From Laccaria trichodermophora (Eukaryota; Basidiomycota; Agaricomycetes; Agaricales; Hydnangiaceae): a stretch of DNA of 64,000 nucleotides. Position numbers and translations under genes: made by a program. The DNA lies in assembly GCA_018417955.1 (NCBI GenBank), contig JACTVC010000003.1, positions 2,666,001 through 2,730,000 on the forward strand. The letters run 5' to 3'. Below are positions 1-10,740 of this stretch, piece after piece. Under the pieces are notes generated by a model, which was not told the DNA's origin, searched no databases, and saw nothing but the letters and a program-made list of their open reading frames with translations. The first letter of the stretch is position 1. Every line of letters begins with the position of its first letter.

Positions 1-621
1 AGAGAAGAGACGTACCGTCTGAATTGAATACCCCTGAACCGAGGACGCCGCCCATTGCGAAACGGAATCGCTCGCCTGTGATAAGTCAGTGGGATGATGC
101 TAGGGGATGAAAGGCATGCACGCACCTTTGTCGTAATTATCAAAGTCGGTGGCCAGTATCAACTTGATATGTTCCGGACAGACGGTAAAGATATTATTCG
201 CGAACAAGACATTGAAATTGTTAACCAAGCCAAGGGAGTCGACCAATTCCCATAACCCATCGCCTAGCAGTTCCAATCAATCAACACCTCCTCAACGAAG
301 AGAACAAAACGCACCAGGATACCCATTCCTCCAATGACCCAACAACTCCTCCAAAACATCCAAATTCGCAAACCTCTTCCCCTGAGCTCTAGGAACCAGC
401 CTAGCACCCAACCTCTCCGCCTCTCGTCGGTCTCTGTACTCGGTCCAGAGTATCCCACCCACAATACGTCCCGGAACACTGAGCAGGGATAGGAGTGCGA
501 TGGCCCAGGCTGGGATGGGGAGGGATAGGTAGCGTGTGCCGAGAACGCATGCTGTAAAGCCTAGTCCTGGGCCTACGAGGTTCTGTGCGAGGAAGGCGAG
601 GCCTGGGGTTATGTGGACCAT
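1..621 (-). CDS. Cytochrome P450, 5' part, cut by the window edge
   Basis: N-terminal part of a microsomal P450 monooxygenase. Exon 1 (621-315) begins MVHITPGLAFLAQ and carries a hydrophobic anchor (LSLPIPAWAIALLSLLSV) followed by a basic, Arg-rich linker. Exon 2 (263-126) encodes WELVDSLGLVNNF and FTVCPEHIKLILATDF, the usual P450 beta1/helix-B region. Exon 3 (75-16) encodes RFRFAMGGVLGSGVFNSDG, the helix-C approach typical of CYP63/CYP5037-like basidiomycete P450s. Introns are 51 and 50 nt with GT...AG ends and reading phase is kept across both. The I-helix, ExxR and heme-Cys regions lie outside the window, so activity cannot be judged. The gene is divergent to coproporphyrinogen oxidase with 96 bp between the starts. 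Superfamily call is firm; the CYP family is a guess from the N-terminus only. Confidence 0.85.
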
Positions 622-717
622 GGTGAGTAGGAGGAGGAGAGAAAGAGATGATTTTTGATTATGAGTTCATTGGCTGGTTGAAGTACTTAGTGATAGTAGC
701 CGTGAATACGCGGCTTG
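622..717. promoter_or_regulatory. Short divergent intergenic region between P450 and CPOX
   Basis: Only 96 bp separate the P450 ATG (minus strand) from the CPOX ATG (plus strand). An inverted CCAAT core (ATTGG) lies at 669-673, and purine-rich GGAGGAGGAGAG tracts lie near the P450 side. No clear TATA box is seen. Both genes probably draw on one shared promoter; this is inference from spacing alone. Confidence 0.4.
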
Positions 718-1842
718 ATGGCTGCGACTGAAATTTCAGATGCCCCGAGAGATGGTTACCAGATCTCTATCACCACCACCACCATGAAGCCCATGCGCGT
801 CCAAGTCGAAGAATACATCAACGAACTCCAAAAATCCATAGTCCTCTCCTTAGAACAACTCGACCCCTCCGCACCCCCATTCAAACAAGACGCCTGGGTC
901 CGCCCCGAAGGCGGCTCAGGCCGATCCTGCGTATTCGCCCTCCCCCTCCCAGACGACATCTCCCTCCCACCTCCACCCAACACCATCCTCGAAAAAGCAG
1001 GCGTAAACATAAGCGTCGTCCATGGCCTCCTCCCCCCAGCAGCCATAAAACAAATGCGTGCAGACCACACCTCCATGCCCCTCCCCGACTCCCCCACCGG
1101 CCTCCCCTTCTTCGCAGCGGGCCTCAGTCTAGTAATACACCCCAGAAACCCACATGCACCAACCGTTCACGCAAACTACCGCTATTTCGAAATAACCTCC
1201 CCAGACACCGACGACGACGACGACGACGCACCACCAAAAGTCCTAGCATGGTGGTTCGGCGGCGGCTCCGACCTAACCCCCTCATACCTCTACCCAGAAG
1301 ACGCATCCCACTTCCACAAAACCCTCCAATCCGCATGCAACCCACACGGCCCCCAACTCTACCCATCCTTCAAAAAATGGTGCGACGAGTACTTTTACAT
1401 CCCTCATCGCAACGAAACGCGCGGAATTGGGGGTATCTTCTTCGATGACCTTAATTCCGGTATACACGTCCGACTACCCGATTCTCAGGTCATCACTCCC
1501 CGGCCTAGAACACCCGACGAGATATTCAAGTTCGTACGTGCCCTAGGAGACGCTTTCGTACCTTCCTACGTCCCCATACTCCGTATCCGCGCTACGTTGC
1601 CGTATACTCAAAAGGAGAGGCGATGGCAGTTGTTGAGAAGGGGTAGGTATGTAGAGTTTAACCTCATTTATGACCGCGGGACAAAGTTTGGGTTGATGAC
1701 CCCCGGAGCGAGGATTGAGAGTATTTTGATGAGTTTGCCCGAGACGGCTAGGTGGGAGTATATGAGTGAGATGGGGACGTTGGAGGGGAGCGAGGAGGAG
1801 AGGTTGTTGAGCGTGTTGAGGGAGCCCAGGGAGTGGGTTTGA
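718..1842 (+). CDS. HEM13: Coproporphyrinogen III oxidase, oxygen-dependent
   Basis: Catalyses the O2-dependent oxidative decarboxylation of coproporphyrinogen III to protoporphyrinogen IX, the sixth step of heme synthesis. A single intronless frame of 374 codons holds the family hallmarks in order: VHANYRYFE, AWWFGGGSDLTPSYLY, KKWCDEYFYIPHRNETRG, GIGGIFFDDL, and LLRRGRYVEFNLIYDRGTKF near the C-terminus, ending REPREWV. The ATG at 718 is chosen because upstream in-frame codons give only a TTG. A run of seven acidic residues (DTDDDDDDA) between VHANYRYFE and AWWFGGG is an unusual surface insertion. There is no obvious mitochondrial presequence, as in yeast Hem13, so a cytosolic enzyme is likely. 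Codon use is C-rich in the first two thirds and G-rich near the end. Length is close to the fungal norm. Confidence 0.96.
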   Translation: MAATEISDAPRDGYQISITTTTMKPMRVQVEEYINELQKSIVLSLEQLDPSAPPFKQDAWVRPEGGSGRSCVFALPLPDDISLPPPPNTILEKAGVNISVVHGLLPPAAIKQMRADHTSMPLPDSPTGLPFFAAGLSLVIHPRNPHAPTVHANYRYFEITSPDTDDDDDDAPPKVLAWWFGGGSDLTPSYLYPEDASHFHKTLQSACNPHGPQLYPSFKKWCDEYFYIPHRNETRGIGGIFFDDLNSGIHVRLPDSQVITPRPRTPDEIFKFVRALGDAFVPSYVPILRIRATLPYTQKERRWQLLRRGRYVEFNLIYDRGTKFGLMTPGARIESILMSLPETARWEYMSEMGTLEGSEEERLLSVLREPREWV

Positions 1843-1912
1843 TTGGGGTGAGCAGAATTCGAAATTAAATGTATCAGGTATGGACCTCGGAAGGATATTT
1901 ATGTTGTAACCA

Positions 1913-2840
1913 TGGTAGGATGAATCGTCTCGATCATCTTGTCGACGACAATCCAGTTTCGGTACATTCAAAGCGTCTCTTTTTCCAGATCAGCAAAATA
2001 TTGTGGGAAGGGAGTTTAGAATACGATACAGTCGAGAATTCAACGTTCAGCGTTCAGCGTTCAAGCTTAAGTTCATGATAGCAGTCTCTATCACGAACTT
2101 GCATCGAAATTTAGGAAAGCCACTTCAAATCAAGTTTTTCAGTCCTTGGGATATGTCACATGTAATAGTAATACATCCTCTGCACATAAAGGTGTGGTGG
2201 GCCACCCGTTACACTCGTGAATAATCTCCATCTCACAGCTTTGAAAAGCCATTCATCAAAGGCTTCAAATTCGACAACTTGACATGCTGGTAGGATGAAT
2301 CGTCTCGATCATCTTGTCGACGACAATCCAGTTTCGGTACATTCAAAGCGTCTCTTTTTCCAGATCGGCAAAATATTGTGGGAAGGGAGTTTGAAATATG
2401 ATACAGTCGAGAGTTCAACGTTCAAACGTTCAGCGTTCAATGTTCAAGCTCAAGTTCATCACGAACTTGCATCGAAATTTAGGAAAGCCACTTCAAATCA
2501 AGTTTTCCGGTCCTTGGGATATGTATGTTACATGTGTAAAACTTGGGGAAATTCGAACCACTAAAGGTGTCTACAAAAGCGCACGCATACAGGGAGGTCA
2601 ATATTGTGAAAAAGAAAAATTCCAAGATGCTTCAGCGCTCAGCCTTTCAAAATCCCGGATACGAGCGAGGTATTATATGGAAATCAACTGGAACTGACCC
2701 GGACGTCTCAACTCCTTTCTAATAGTAATACATCCTCTGCACATAAAAAGATGGTGACCCACCTGGGATCTTGCTTCTATATCATCTACATCTCACGGCT
2801 TCAAGTCAAGCCATTCATCAAAGGCTTCAAATTCGACAAC
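1913..2840. repeat. Direct duplication, 375-bp offset
   Basis: A block beginning TGGTAGGATGAATCG at 1913 recurs at 2288 with very few changes. The two share the GTCGACGACAATCC and TTCCAGATC stretches, the TTCAACGTTCAGCG motif, CATCGAAATTTAGG, and later the TAATACATCCTCTGC (2170 and 2724) and CATTCATCAAAGGC (2251 and 2812) segments. The second copy carries about 190 bp of extra sequence (roughly 2530-2718) missing from the first. Nothing in it looks coding. This is the 3' flank of CPOX. Confidence 0.8.
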
Positions 2841-4239
2841 CAAAAAATCGCAACTCAATTCTAAGAAAAATTGAACGGTCCAGACGACTCTCATCATCCA
2901 AGTAATGTGCGATATCAAAGAAGAGTCTGAATTCCGCGTCGAAAGGACTGTTGGCTCGGATGTTGGAATAACAAGGTGACGACGCCCTCGCTACATCCAT
3001 CTTCCATCATCACATGTATATTTCCCCTTGCTCACATGTTCCACTTATTTCATATTCTTTATCACTCGTGATACATACCATGCGCGCGTCGCAATTCCAT
3101 CTGTGCCTTTATTTACTCAGTAGTGTATATAAGTACTATACCCTACGTACTCACACCTCAGTCGTTTGGCTACCACGCGCAAACACTGAGGTAAAGTCCC
3201 CTTACTTACATTTCATTATACTTTACTGATTCACCATGTAGTTACATTATCTTCGTATAGGTGAATCCAAGAGTCGTTTGGCTTACCTGCGCAAACACTG
3301 AGTCTACGTTATCTCGTATAGCTAATCTTACATCGGATGGCGTCGCTATCTTCCTTGTGTATGAAGAAGGCGATAACCAAGCGGAGACGGGGGCGCACGA
3401 GCTGAGGCATGTCGAGTCTATTATTTGGTCGGCAGCACGACAGTTTTTAACGGGGCCGTGTGTGTGGGAGGTTGAAAGAGTGTAGTGAGTGTTGACGGTA
3501 GAGGTATCATTCTTGTTCAGTTTTTCTCCCACTTTGTAAAAAGAAAATTGGGCGGAATGGAGACTCGACAATTGTGCCCCATGGGACGCGGGCTCAAATA
3601 TAAGCGGACAAACCTCAAATACAAGGAGGGAAAGCACCACATATTCCAACCTGATAAAATCTCAAGTCTGATATCAGTAAACGATAAAAGGTGTACGCAT
3701 CGGATCTCGGAGTCCATGAGTTGCAAGATGGCAAGCATTTCGGCCAGCTAGTCACAGGCGCGGGTGGATCTTTGTCCTAATCCCTAGATGGTAGACGAGG
3801 ATATACCAACATCATCACACTCCCCGAAAGGAGAAGAGGAAGATCTACAACCGATCTAGATGAGGCTCAGCTGCTCCACACACTGACTTTACAGCGTGAC
3901 GATGGACACCCTGATGGTAGACCCTCTCAAGAATTGTATAGTACATCCCTTGAGTCGCATTTGAAAACTTGGGGATTGGTTACGACATGCTTGAAGAATT
4001 AGCCAGTGCTTCAAGACAAGAGTACCATAAAGCGTGCTTTGAGTTGAGTAGGGCTTCTTCTTTGTGAGTTTTAAGGTAGTCCACCGTATTGGAAAGCTTC
4101 AGTGTGTGGATGTTGAGCTGAATGATTTGTATCCCGACTTGAGCCCGACAAACAAGAAAAATGGAGTGGGCATTCGGAACTGATGTGTGCCTTGATGAGT
4201 GCCTTTACCTGGTCCATTGCATGAGGAAGGTGGAATGTA
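2841..4239. other. No recognisable gene; short direct repeats
   Basis: No protein family was recognised on either strand. A GTCGTTTGGCT...GCGCAAACACTGAG segment occurs twice (near 3161 and 3271). A 74-codon plus-strand frame at 3261-3485 (NLTSDGVAIFLVYEEGDN) looks protein-like but has no family I know and no clear exon partners. Confidence 0.4.
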
Positions 4240-4640
4240 CACCCGATAATAAACGTTATCACACCCGCGCTCCGTATGTAGCCTTCACCCACATTTGGTC
4301 CCACGCCTAATAAATGTTGTGGTTCAGCTGCCCAGACTGCGCCAGGTGCTTCAACGCCCCCGCTATGTGGAGGTGGTTTAGGATTCCTGATGGAGCCAGA
4401 CTCCCTGAGTGTGTTGTGAGGAGGTCTTCTTCCTGATCCGCGAAGGGCATCTGCGCGAACTTTGTGATCTGGGGCGGTTGGGCGGCAGCCCAAGATGATA
4501 ACACATTTGACGTGTGGGCACGTCGCGAACGCGTGCGTTTGGGCTAGAGGAAGCAGGGACTGGAGTGAGAGTGGACAGGAGGGGAAGGAGGTGAAGATGG
4601 GCATTTTTGCGACAAGTGGAATCCTTGTGGTTCAAGATGC
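4240..4640 (-). pseudogene. DJ-1/PfpI-like relic
   Basis: Scattered over two minus-strand frames are pieces matching the intact PfpI-like genes at 34.2 and 36.3 kb: THAFATCPHV, then FADQEEDLLT, SGSLAPSGILNHL, and ALKHLAQSGQLNHN. The order is preserved, but at least one frameshift separates THAFATCPHV from the downstream pieces, and the CTGS nucleophile segment is damaged (HSGSL). The N-terminus is missing or too decayed to see. This is a dead copy of the family that recurs many times further right. Confidence 0.7.
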
Positions 4641-4839
4641 ACCCGACTGATCCGTACCGTTGGCAGATGAAATAAAGGTTGCGAAGGTAAGGTTATGGGG
4701 ACTGATTTGGTGCGTATGTGTAGATGTCAAGGTTCACGCTCATTTGAAGGACGTTTACAAATGTGCGGTTCCATACATGTACGAAGAGGTGTTCCTTCAA
4801 CACAGTTGCTAGCAGGAAGAGTTGCAATGGGGCTTGTAG

Positions 4840-5535
4840 TTGACATGGACAATTGACGCGTCACATGTATGTCCTGTGAACAATTGTGAAACGGAGTATC
4901 AGCTTTGTAGCATTCTAAAATGGCACTCGAGAGAGTTTTCGACGCTTCTAGTTCAACTTCGGACTACAAAGAGCAACACATTAGCAAACTCGCTCAGACG
5001 AAAACGAATAAGCACCCTTCTCATTCACCTTCATAGCATCCAAGAACCGCGGCGCCTCCTCATGCTTGTGACCATGTCAGAGTACTGGCGGATGAAATCG
5101 AACAAATCCAACAAAATATGGCAATCCGTGGAATGTGGGAGACTCTGCCAAGGCTTTGGAGAGGCTTGTAAGATTAAGCAGTGGACTTTGGTAGGTGCGC
5201 CGAGGCGTGAGGGGAGGGCTGCGGACATGGTGCGTAGGATGGACAATCTCCTGCTGGTGGTTTTGTATGAAGATTCGAGTTTCTCTAGGTGTCGAGCTCT
5301 CGAGTTGCTCTTGAGCTCCAAGTTTCAAGGTAACGTGAGCCACTTTAAACTTGATCATAACACAACCAAATATGCCGCTACGCGTTCAACGTTCAACGCT
5401 CAGCGCTCAACGCCAACGTCAACGTTAACGATCAACCATCAACGCTTCAAGAGCTTCAACGTCGTACGAAGATGCCCAAGCAGGTCACTTGCACTTAGCA
5501 CGACCACAGCTCCACTCCCCCGACGCTATTCCTAA
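4840..5535 (+). other. Unrecognised, probably broken coding remnant
   Basis: A long plus-strand frame (about 231 codons) runs here, but the more protein-like peptide lies in another frame (EQHISKLAQTKTNKHP, then VLADEIEQIQQNMAIRGMW near 5080-5150) and is interrupted by stops. This is compatible with a decayed gene of unknown type. The tail (5380-5460) is made of short ACGTTCAACGCTCA-like iterations that resemble the TTCAACGTTCAGCG motifs at 2036 and 2415, so the long frame there is probably a repeat artefact. No function is proposed. Confidence 0.3.
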
Positions 5536-5910
5536 AAATTTTGACTTTGCGATGCAAACCGAAGCTCCCACGACGTCCAACCCTCCTACGCGCAGTGAGG
5601 AATCATATCCCTCGATTCTCCGTTCGAGATCGAGAGTTCTAATTATTCTCTCATTTTGTATGCTCCAATTCTAGTTGAATTTCAATACTAATGCGTCAAA
5701 ACATTTTCATAGTCGACACTGAAAAAAAAGACGAAAATAGAATGCCCTAGTTTGCGACAAACGCAAGAATAAGAGACAAGTGGTAATAGATATGATTCTC
5801 GTCTGGCGAGTTACTGGAAGATCGAAAGCGAAGACGAAGCAGAAACAACGGATCGATAAAACGGGACAGTGATGGAATATGGAACTTTTGGTATGTATCC
5901 AATACGGCCG

Positions 5911-6503
5911 TTACCTCCACGAACTATACTGGTTCTTCAGAATTTTTGCATGGTTTAACTGCACATCACATTCAATAAGTTGGGCAATGCAATACATTGG
6001 AAGAGCTCACCTCGAGTTCCCTTTCCAAGGCTTCGACATCCCGAATGCACTCATTGATATCGCGTGAGTGACCCTCCCAGAAGGCCTTGATCTCCTGCAG
6101 AATTCCCCCAGACGTCAAGAGGGTCCTTTCTTGGAGCTCGAAGGTCCTATAGCGAACCCTAATGAGAATACATCATGAACAACTTCCTTATATCAATTCA
6201 TAAAACGGCATTGCCACACCTTCCCATGTTCCTCGCAATTTGAGCAGTGAAAATTGTATCCGATCGAGACATGATCCCACTATTGACGGCATGCTGGAGT
6301 TTCGCCTCCAAGGATTGAAGTTGATGTTGCAGCTTTTTCATGCGGTTTTGTGGACGCATGGCGTGCGTGATATTGCAGACACATATAGCAGCGCCGAGAA
6401 GGATGGCTCCAAGCTTCACCAAGTCTTGCGGGATAATAGATAGAATAACCATCCCAATTGCTGATGTGATTGCTTGGTGATACTGATAGAAGGTTGAAAA
6501 CAT
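5911..6503 (-). CDS. Three-exon hydrophobic/helical protein family, copy 1
   Basis: Unrecognised protein of about 159 residues, first of five intact paralogs in this window. Exons 6503-6220, 6158-6011 and 5958-5911 have the same phases and nearly the same lengths (284, 148 and 48 nt) as the other copies. The protein has two hydrophobic stretches near residues 8-50 (MVILSIIP, then LVKLGAILLGAAICVC), a leucine-heptad helix (KKLQHQLQSLEAKLQHAV), and the exon-2 block VRYRTFELQERTLLTSGG with DINECIRDVEALEREL. It ends in KILKNQYSSWR. The start MFSTFYQYHQAI is chosen by alignment with the other copies; an upstream in-frame ATG exists but lacks a counterpart. A small membrane-anchored, coiled-coil protein is likely; function unknown. 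The 76-bp inverted repeat lies just upstream. Confidence 0.8.
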
Positions 6504-6575
6504 AGTGGGCTGGGGAAAGAGTTCTCGAGTAATCTCTCTTCCACTGAATTTTTGTATCGCGTCCCCCTCATATAT

Positions 6576-6744
6576 TTGAGCGTCTAGAGTCAATCTGCGG
6601 TGGCGTTACTCTTTTTGGCAAGGCTGTGCACGACGCCAGTACTTTCTTACAAGCAGGCGTCCTAAAAGTGTAAGAAAGTACTGGCGTCGTGCACAGCCTT
6701 GCCAAAAAGAGTAATGCCACCGCAGATTGACTCTAGACGCTCAA
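6576..6744. repeat. Long inverted repeat, 76-bp arms, 17-nt spacer
   Basis: Arms 6576-6651 and 6669-6744 are reverse complements with a single mismatch (6605 against 6715). The outer end reads TTGAGCGTCTAGAG and the inner end ACTTTCTTACA. Such near-perfect arms would form a stable cruciform or, if transcribed, a hairpin RNA. The left arm overlaps the DNA upstream of family copy 1. The right arm continues into sequence with no mirror, so this looks like an inverted duplication of local DNA rather than a classical transposon. Confidence 0.9.
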
Positions 6745-7059
6745 GAAAGTAAGGATACTCGGGAGGCTTTACAGTAGTAGCTGTAAAACCAGGTAAATCG
6801 AGGACCTTTCCGGATTGTCGAACTATTGCAGAAGCGCGGCGATCTTGGGCTTTGATGTGAAGCGAGCGCCAAGTGAGTGTTCCCTGAAGGTTGATTTCAG
6901 GGACCAAGTTGCAGGGACAATGTTCTTCGGCTACCTGTATGCGAAAGCGTTCTCAAGAATAACTTTGTCGAGCGGTGAGCGCTCATCCACTATCGTCTGG
7001 AGAATTTGAGAGAACTCCGCGTTGTTGTAGATCGTATCACATGGACTCAGGTCGACGGC

Positions 7060-7660
7060 AAAGCCTTAGCGAGGACCGCAAGCTCAGCCTCAAGACGGTT
7101 CTTTCACTCGCCAACTAACTAGTCTGTGTCTTTTTCCATATGTCTTTGCTATTCGCTGACCCTCTGGGATAGATTTCTTGAGTATATCCACCCCCGCAAC
7201 CTCATACATAGTGACATCAAGCCAGAAAGCATGGTACCCAACTCAATGTGTTCGACGTTGGTTTCGCCAAGAAGTTCCGTGACCCAAGACCCACCTCCAC
7301 ATTCCGCACAGAGAATACAAGGACTTGACGGGGACTGCTTGGTGCACCGATCAATACCCATTTGGGTGTTGAGCAAGCACGTCGTGATGGCCTCGAATCT
7401 CTTGCTTATGTTTTAACGTACTTACGCTGTGGAGCTCTTCCTTTACAGGGCCTCAAAGCTGCAGAAATACGATCACATCATGGAGAAGATGACCCCCGCT
7501 GACCTTCTCTGCCATCGATTCCCAAATGAACTTGGGATATATTCGTGCTCTTCGCTTCGATGACAAACCTGACTACTCCTACCTTCGCAAACTCTTCCGT
7601 GACCTCTTCTTGCGGGAGGGGGTACAAGTACGACTACGTATTTGACTGGAGTGTCCACCG
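7060..7660 (+). pseudogene. Casein kinase 1 relic
   Basis: Broken copy of a CK1-family Ser/Thr kinase. Pieces occur in order over shifting frames: KLSLKTV, then (after an intron-like GTCTGTG...ATAG) FLEYIHPRNLIHSDIKPES, NTQMGI-region DNA matching the usual THLG segment, [14 protein letters not shown] [26 protein letters not shown], and [19 protein letters not shown] followed by YKYDYVFDW. The catalytic HRD is HSD here. Several frameshifts and small deletions are visible, so it cannot encode a kinase. The N-lobe is not recognisable. Confidence 0.75.
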
Positions 7661-8337
7661 AGGAGCCCAAGGTGACCAGACAGCAGGATTCAGCTCCAAT
7701 GCAGGCGGCGCAGGAAGATGCAAGGTTGTTCAGGAGGATGACGAGCATCGTGCTAGTGATAGAATGTGAGCACCGCATACCGAATTAGTTCGGCACCCTG
7801 CTAACGTTTTGTCCGTCCAAGTTATGTCCTCACACCAGACAAGCACAGCAGCCGTGTGGGCCAGCAGCATGGCAATCGTGGAAGGGACGCTGAACTTTGG
7901 TGAGTGGGCTTGTCGCTTATCTGATCTGCCTGTTTTTAGTATACGCGTCCCGAGTGCACCTGGGCGATTGGGGGGTAGTGGGAGGGTTTCGCTTAGTTTG
8001 GTTAATGATCGGTTTGGGGGTTACCCGTGCTCAAAGGAGCTTGTGTGGGGGCCATAGACGAGGGTCTCGCGCCGCGTCGCGCGCAGTCGTAAGGGGTTTC
8101 CATGTGCCCTGAGATTGCCCTGGAACTATGGTGGCAATCTCCTTCTATTACAGCAGTTTACTTCACCATAAATCATGTTGTAGCTTAGTTTCTCCTTCTT
8201 TGAAGATGCACGAAAAACATGCAGGATTGTGACCAGTATCAGCATGTACCCGATATCACTTGGAGAATGAGCGAGGGATCCATCCGATCATCCGAAAGAT
8301 GGAGAGCGACAGGGAAGCGAGCAAACATAAATCGGGC
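7661..8337. other. No recognisable gene
   Basis: Possibly the decayed C-terminal tail of the casein kinase relic (SSHQTSTAAVWASS near 7825), then unique DNA with nothing identifiable on either strand. Confidence 0.3.
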
Positions 8338-8339
8338 AG

Positions 8340-8393
8340 GAGTGATGGCCAAGCCATCACTCAGTAAATCCAGTAAATCCACTGGATTTACTG
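8340..8393. repeat. Two adjoining hairpins
   Basis: GAGTGATGG (8340-8348) pairs with CCATCACTC (8354-8362) around a 5-nt loop. Directly next, sharing the C at 8362, CAGTAAATCCAGT (8362-8374) pairs with ACTGGATTTACTG (8381-8393) around a 6-nt loop. Both stems are perfect. No gene is evident nearby. Confidence 0.75.
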
Positions 8394-9079
8394 GTAAATC
8401 TCTCAGAATTAAGTCCTTAGGTGCACTTATGCATCATATCTAGACTTTACACCATAGAACTAGAAAACTCTGTTGTTCCTAATGCCTGATAGCACCATGG
8501 TGAATTTAATTAGTTTTATAGATCTTTTTGCCCTTGTCCACACATGTTGTTTATTCTATCATAAATTCTATAGTCGAGCACGACACGAAGTTTACAGCGC
8601 GATGAGATAACTTTTAGCGTCTTGTGAAAGATGGAGAAAGAGGGAGGATATTTAAATACAGTGAATATTTAAATACAAGAAATCCGCGAAGACGGATACA
8701 TCTGCAAAGGCGTTTTTTCCCAGTACACCACCAAAAGGAGGCCAGGTCACAGAAACCTGGATCAAATTATGTAACCACATCCAGGTTCAATATCACGTCA
8801 ACCTGTTGACAGCTGGGTGCCATGTGAACTTCGCACTAAACACAGCATGGCAACAGGGACACCTGTCTCGGGGGTGGAGGAGACATGTTGAGAATGGGTG
8901 GTGATCCAGGCAATGCTGGTATATCAGGCTGGGTATGAGCTGCCGGGGTTTACATCTCATTTCCATAGATTTATTCATCCTCAAAATTCAAGAGCATAAA
9001 CAAAAGAATAAATTGTATTTTAACAAGGGGGAACACATGAGTTATTTTGCAACTACTTTATCTACTACTCAAGGGCTGG
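8394..9079. other. AT-rich stretch, no gene seen
   Basis: It contains the self-complementary TATTTAAATA twice (near 8649 and 8664) and an inverted CCAGGT/ACCTGG pair near 8733-8757. No coding signal was recognised on either strand. Confidence 0.4.
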
Positions 9080-9745
9080 CCGTTCGTTGAGGGAAGAGAC
9101 CATTCATCGAGAAAGGAGGCCGTTCGTCGAGGGAGGGAGGAGCCCGTGCGTTGAAGGAGGGAGGAAACCATATGTCGAGGGAGACTAGAGGTTGTTCATT
9201 GAGGGAGGGGCCCTGTCCGTCTTCGCTGAGGGAGGAGGTCGTTTGTCAAGAAATGAGACCGTTGGTTGAGGGGAGAGGCCGACTGTCCATTGAGGGAGGG
9301 AGGAGACCATCTGTGTGTCAAGGGAGGGAGGAGACCATCCATAGGGAGAGAGGGGACCATCTGTCGAGGGAGGGAGACCATCCGTCAAGAGGGAGCAGAC
9401 CGTCAGGGGGAGCAGACCGTCGGGAAGAGGCGTTTGTCGAGAGACGTTCATCGAGGGAGGAGGCCATGCGTCGAGGGAGGGAGGCAGCCATTCATCAAGG
9501 GAGGGAGGAGGCCATGCGTCAAGGGAGGGAGGAGGCCATATGTCGAGAGGGAGGAGACCGTCCGTCGAGAGGGAGAAAACCGATTTCGTCAAGGGAGAAA
9601 ACCGTCCGTCCATCGAGAGGGAGGAGACCATCTGTGTGTTGAGGGAGGAGACCGTCCGTGTGTTGAGGGAGGGAGGAAACCATCTGTAGAGAGGGAGGAG
9701 ACCGTCCGTCAAGGGAGGGAGACAATCCGTCAAGGGGCCATTGTG
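9080..9745. repeat. Purine-rich minisatellite
   Basis: About 25-30 imperfect units of 20-27 bp on the theme GACCGTCCGTCGAGGGAGG fill this stretch. Purine strand asymmetry is strong. Long frames exist on both strands, translating as Arg/Glu/Gly-rich or Ser/Pro/Leu-rich repeats, but they are by-products of the repeat having few stop codons. Unit length and sequence vary, unlike CRISPR repeats. Confidence 0.85.
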
Positions 9746-10499
9746 ATGGGTGGGAGGAAGTGGCAAGGGGACGCTGACTTCAAGCTCGATGTGGTGGGAA
9801 GGAAGAACAATGACTTTGTGCTGGGAAATTCAAAAATTCAACATGCTCACATGATGTCGGAGTTTCAACGGACTTGAAAGAAATTGCAGCTCGTTTTGTT
9901 CATTCAACTTCACGAGCCTATTGCTCGGCATTTGACACATAATTATAGGTAGCACAATGAAATCAATTGCATATTGAAAAATCAGTACACTGTCTCTAAC
10001 ATAGGCCTTGCCTTTGAGTGAAATTTGGTGGATATTCTAATTTTGTGGTAAGGTGGTCATTATGTTTACAGCAAAGCTGGCACCCATGTTTGAACCAGCT
10101 GATGGCCAGCTGGACCTGGGCACAGCATGTAGATCAGATAGCTGACAGCTGACAGATTTGATGCGCATCAGGAAATTCGGCAACCTGCCATCAACCTGTT
10201 GGCCATTTGGTGGTGTAGCAAGGCCCTTTCTCACGAGACTCGGAGAGGGCCGGCCAAACTCTGGAGACTCCTGTAGCAGCCTCGTTTCCCCATAGACCGT
10301 CCAAATCTCATGAGCTCTCTGGTGGTTCCCGTAGATTCATACTTTTCAGTAAAAATCGGCGACTACAGCGCAGGTCAGTAGCTGCTTACCTGTTCTAATT
10401 AATCAGAAATCTCACTGCCAAAGATCTCACAAGCACGCTCATCATCAACGATCACGGTGTCCGAGCGCCGAAGGGGGGACTATTTTGGCCAAACAGGTG
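9746..10499. other. No recognisable gene
   Basis: Unique-looking DNA. The only structure noticed is a local duplication AGCTGACAGCTGACAG near 10140. No family was recognised on either strand. Confidence 0.4.
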
Positions 10500-10740
10500 C
10501 ATCATGTGGAAGATATAAAATGCCAGTCGGCGCCATCTTTCCAACGTCAAGTTCTGTCTCCCATCTCCCCTTTTTTGCACAGCTCCCCTGTTGTTCACAA
10601 ATTGCTCCCTGAGTCCGGGGTTTCCTCAATGTAAGCTATCTAGTACTAACAACTTTCACCCCTTCATAGAATGTTCTATCTCGGCCTGGTACAACTGGGT
10701 GGACATCGGTGGTGTGCATTTCATCTTCACAAAGTAAGTT
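10500..10740 (+). promoter_or_regulatory. Promoter-like stretch with possible orphan 5' exon
   Basis: A TATA-like AGATATAAAATG near 10508 is followed by pyrimidine-rich DNA (CTGTCTCCCATCTCCCC), a common fungal transcription-start context. Then comes a possible intron (GTAAGC at about 10632 to CATAG at 10669) and a short frame beginning MFYLGLVQLGGHRW that ends at another GTAAGT. No downstream exons are recognised before the retroelement, so this may be a gene front severed by that insertion. Weak evidence. Confidence 0.3.

Noticed and set aside
715..720. Start of CPOX at 715
   Set aside because: Codon is TTG; ATG at 718 is the natural start.
9080..9745. Regularly spaced repeats that could suggest a CRISPR array, and long overlapping frames
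   Set aside because: Units are purine-rich, vary in length and sequence and have no conserved repeat plus unique spacer pattern; long frames arise from absence of stops in the repeat.
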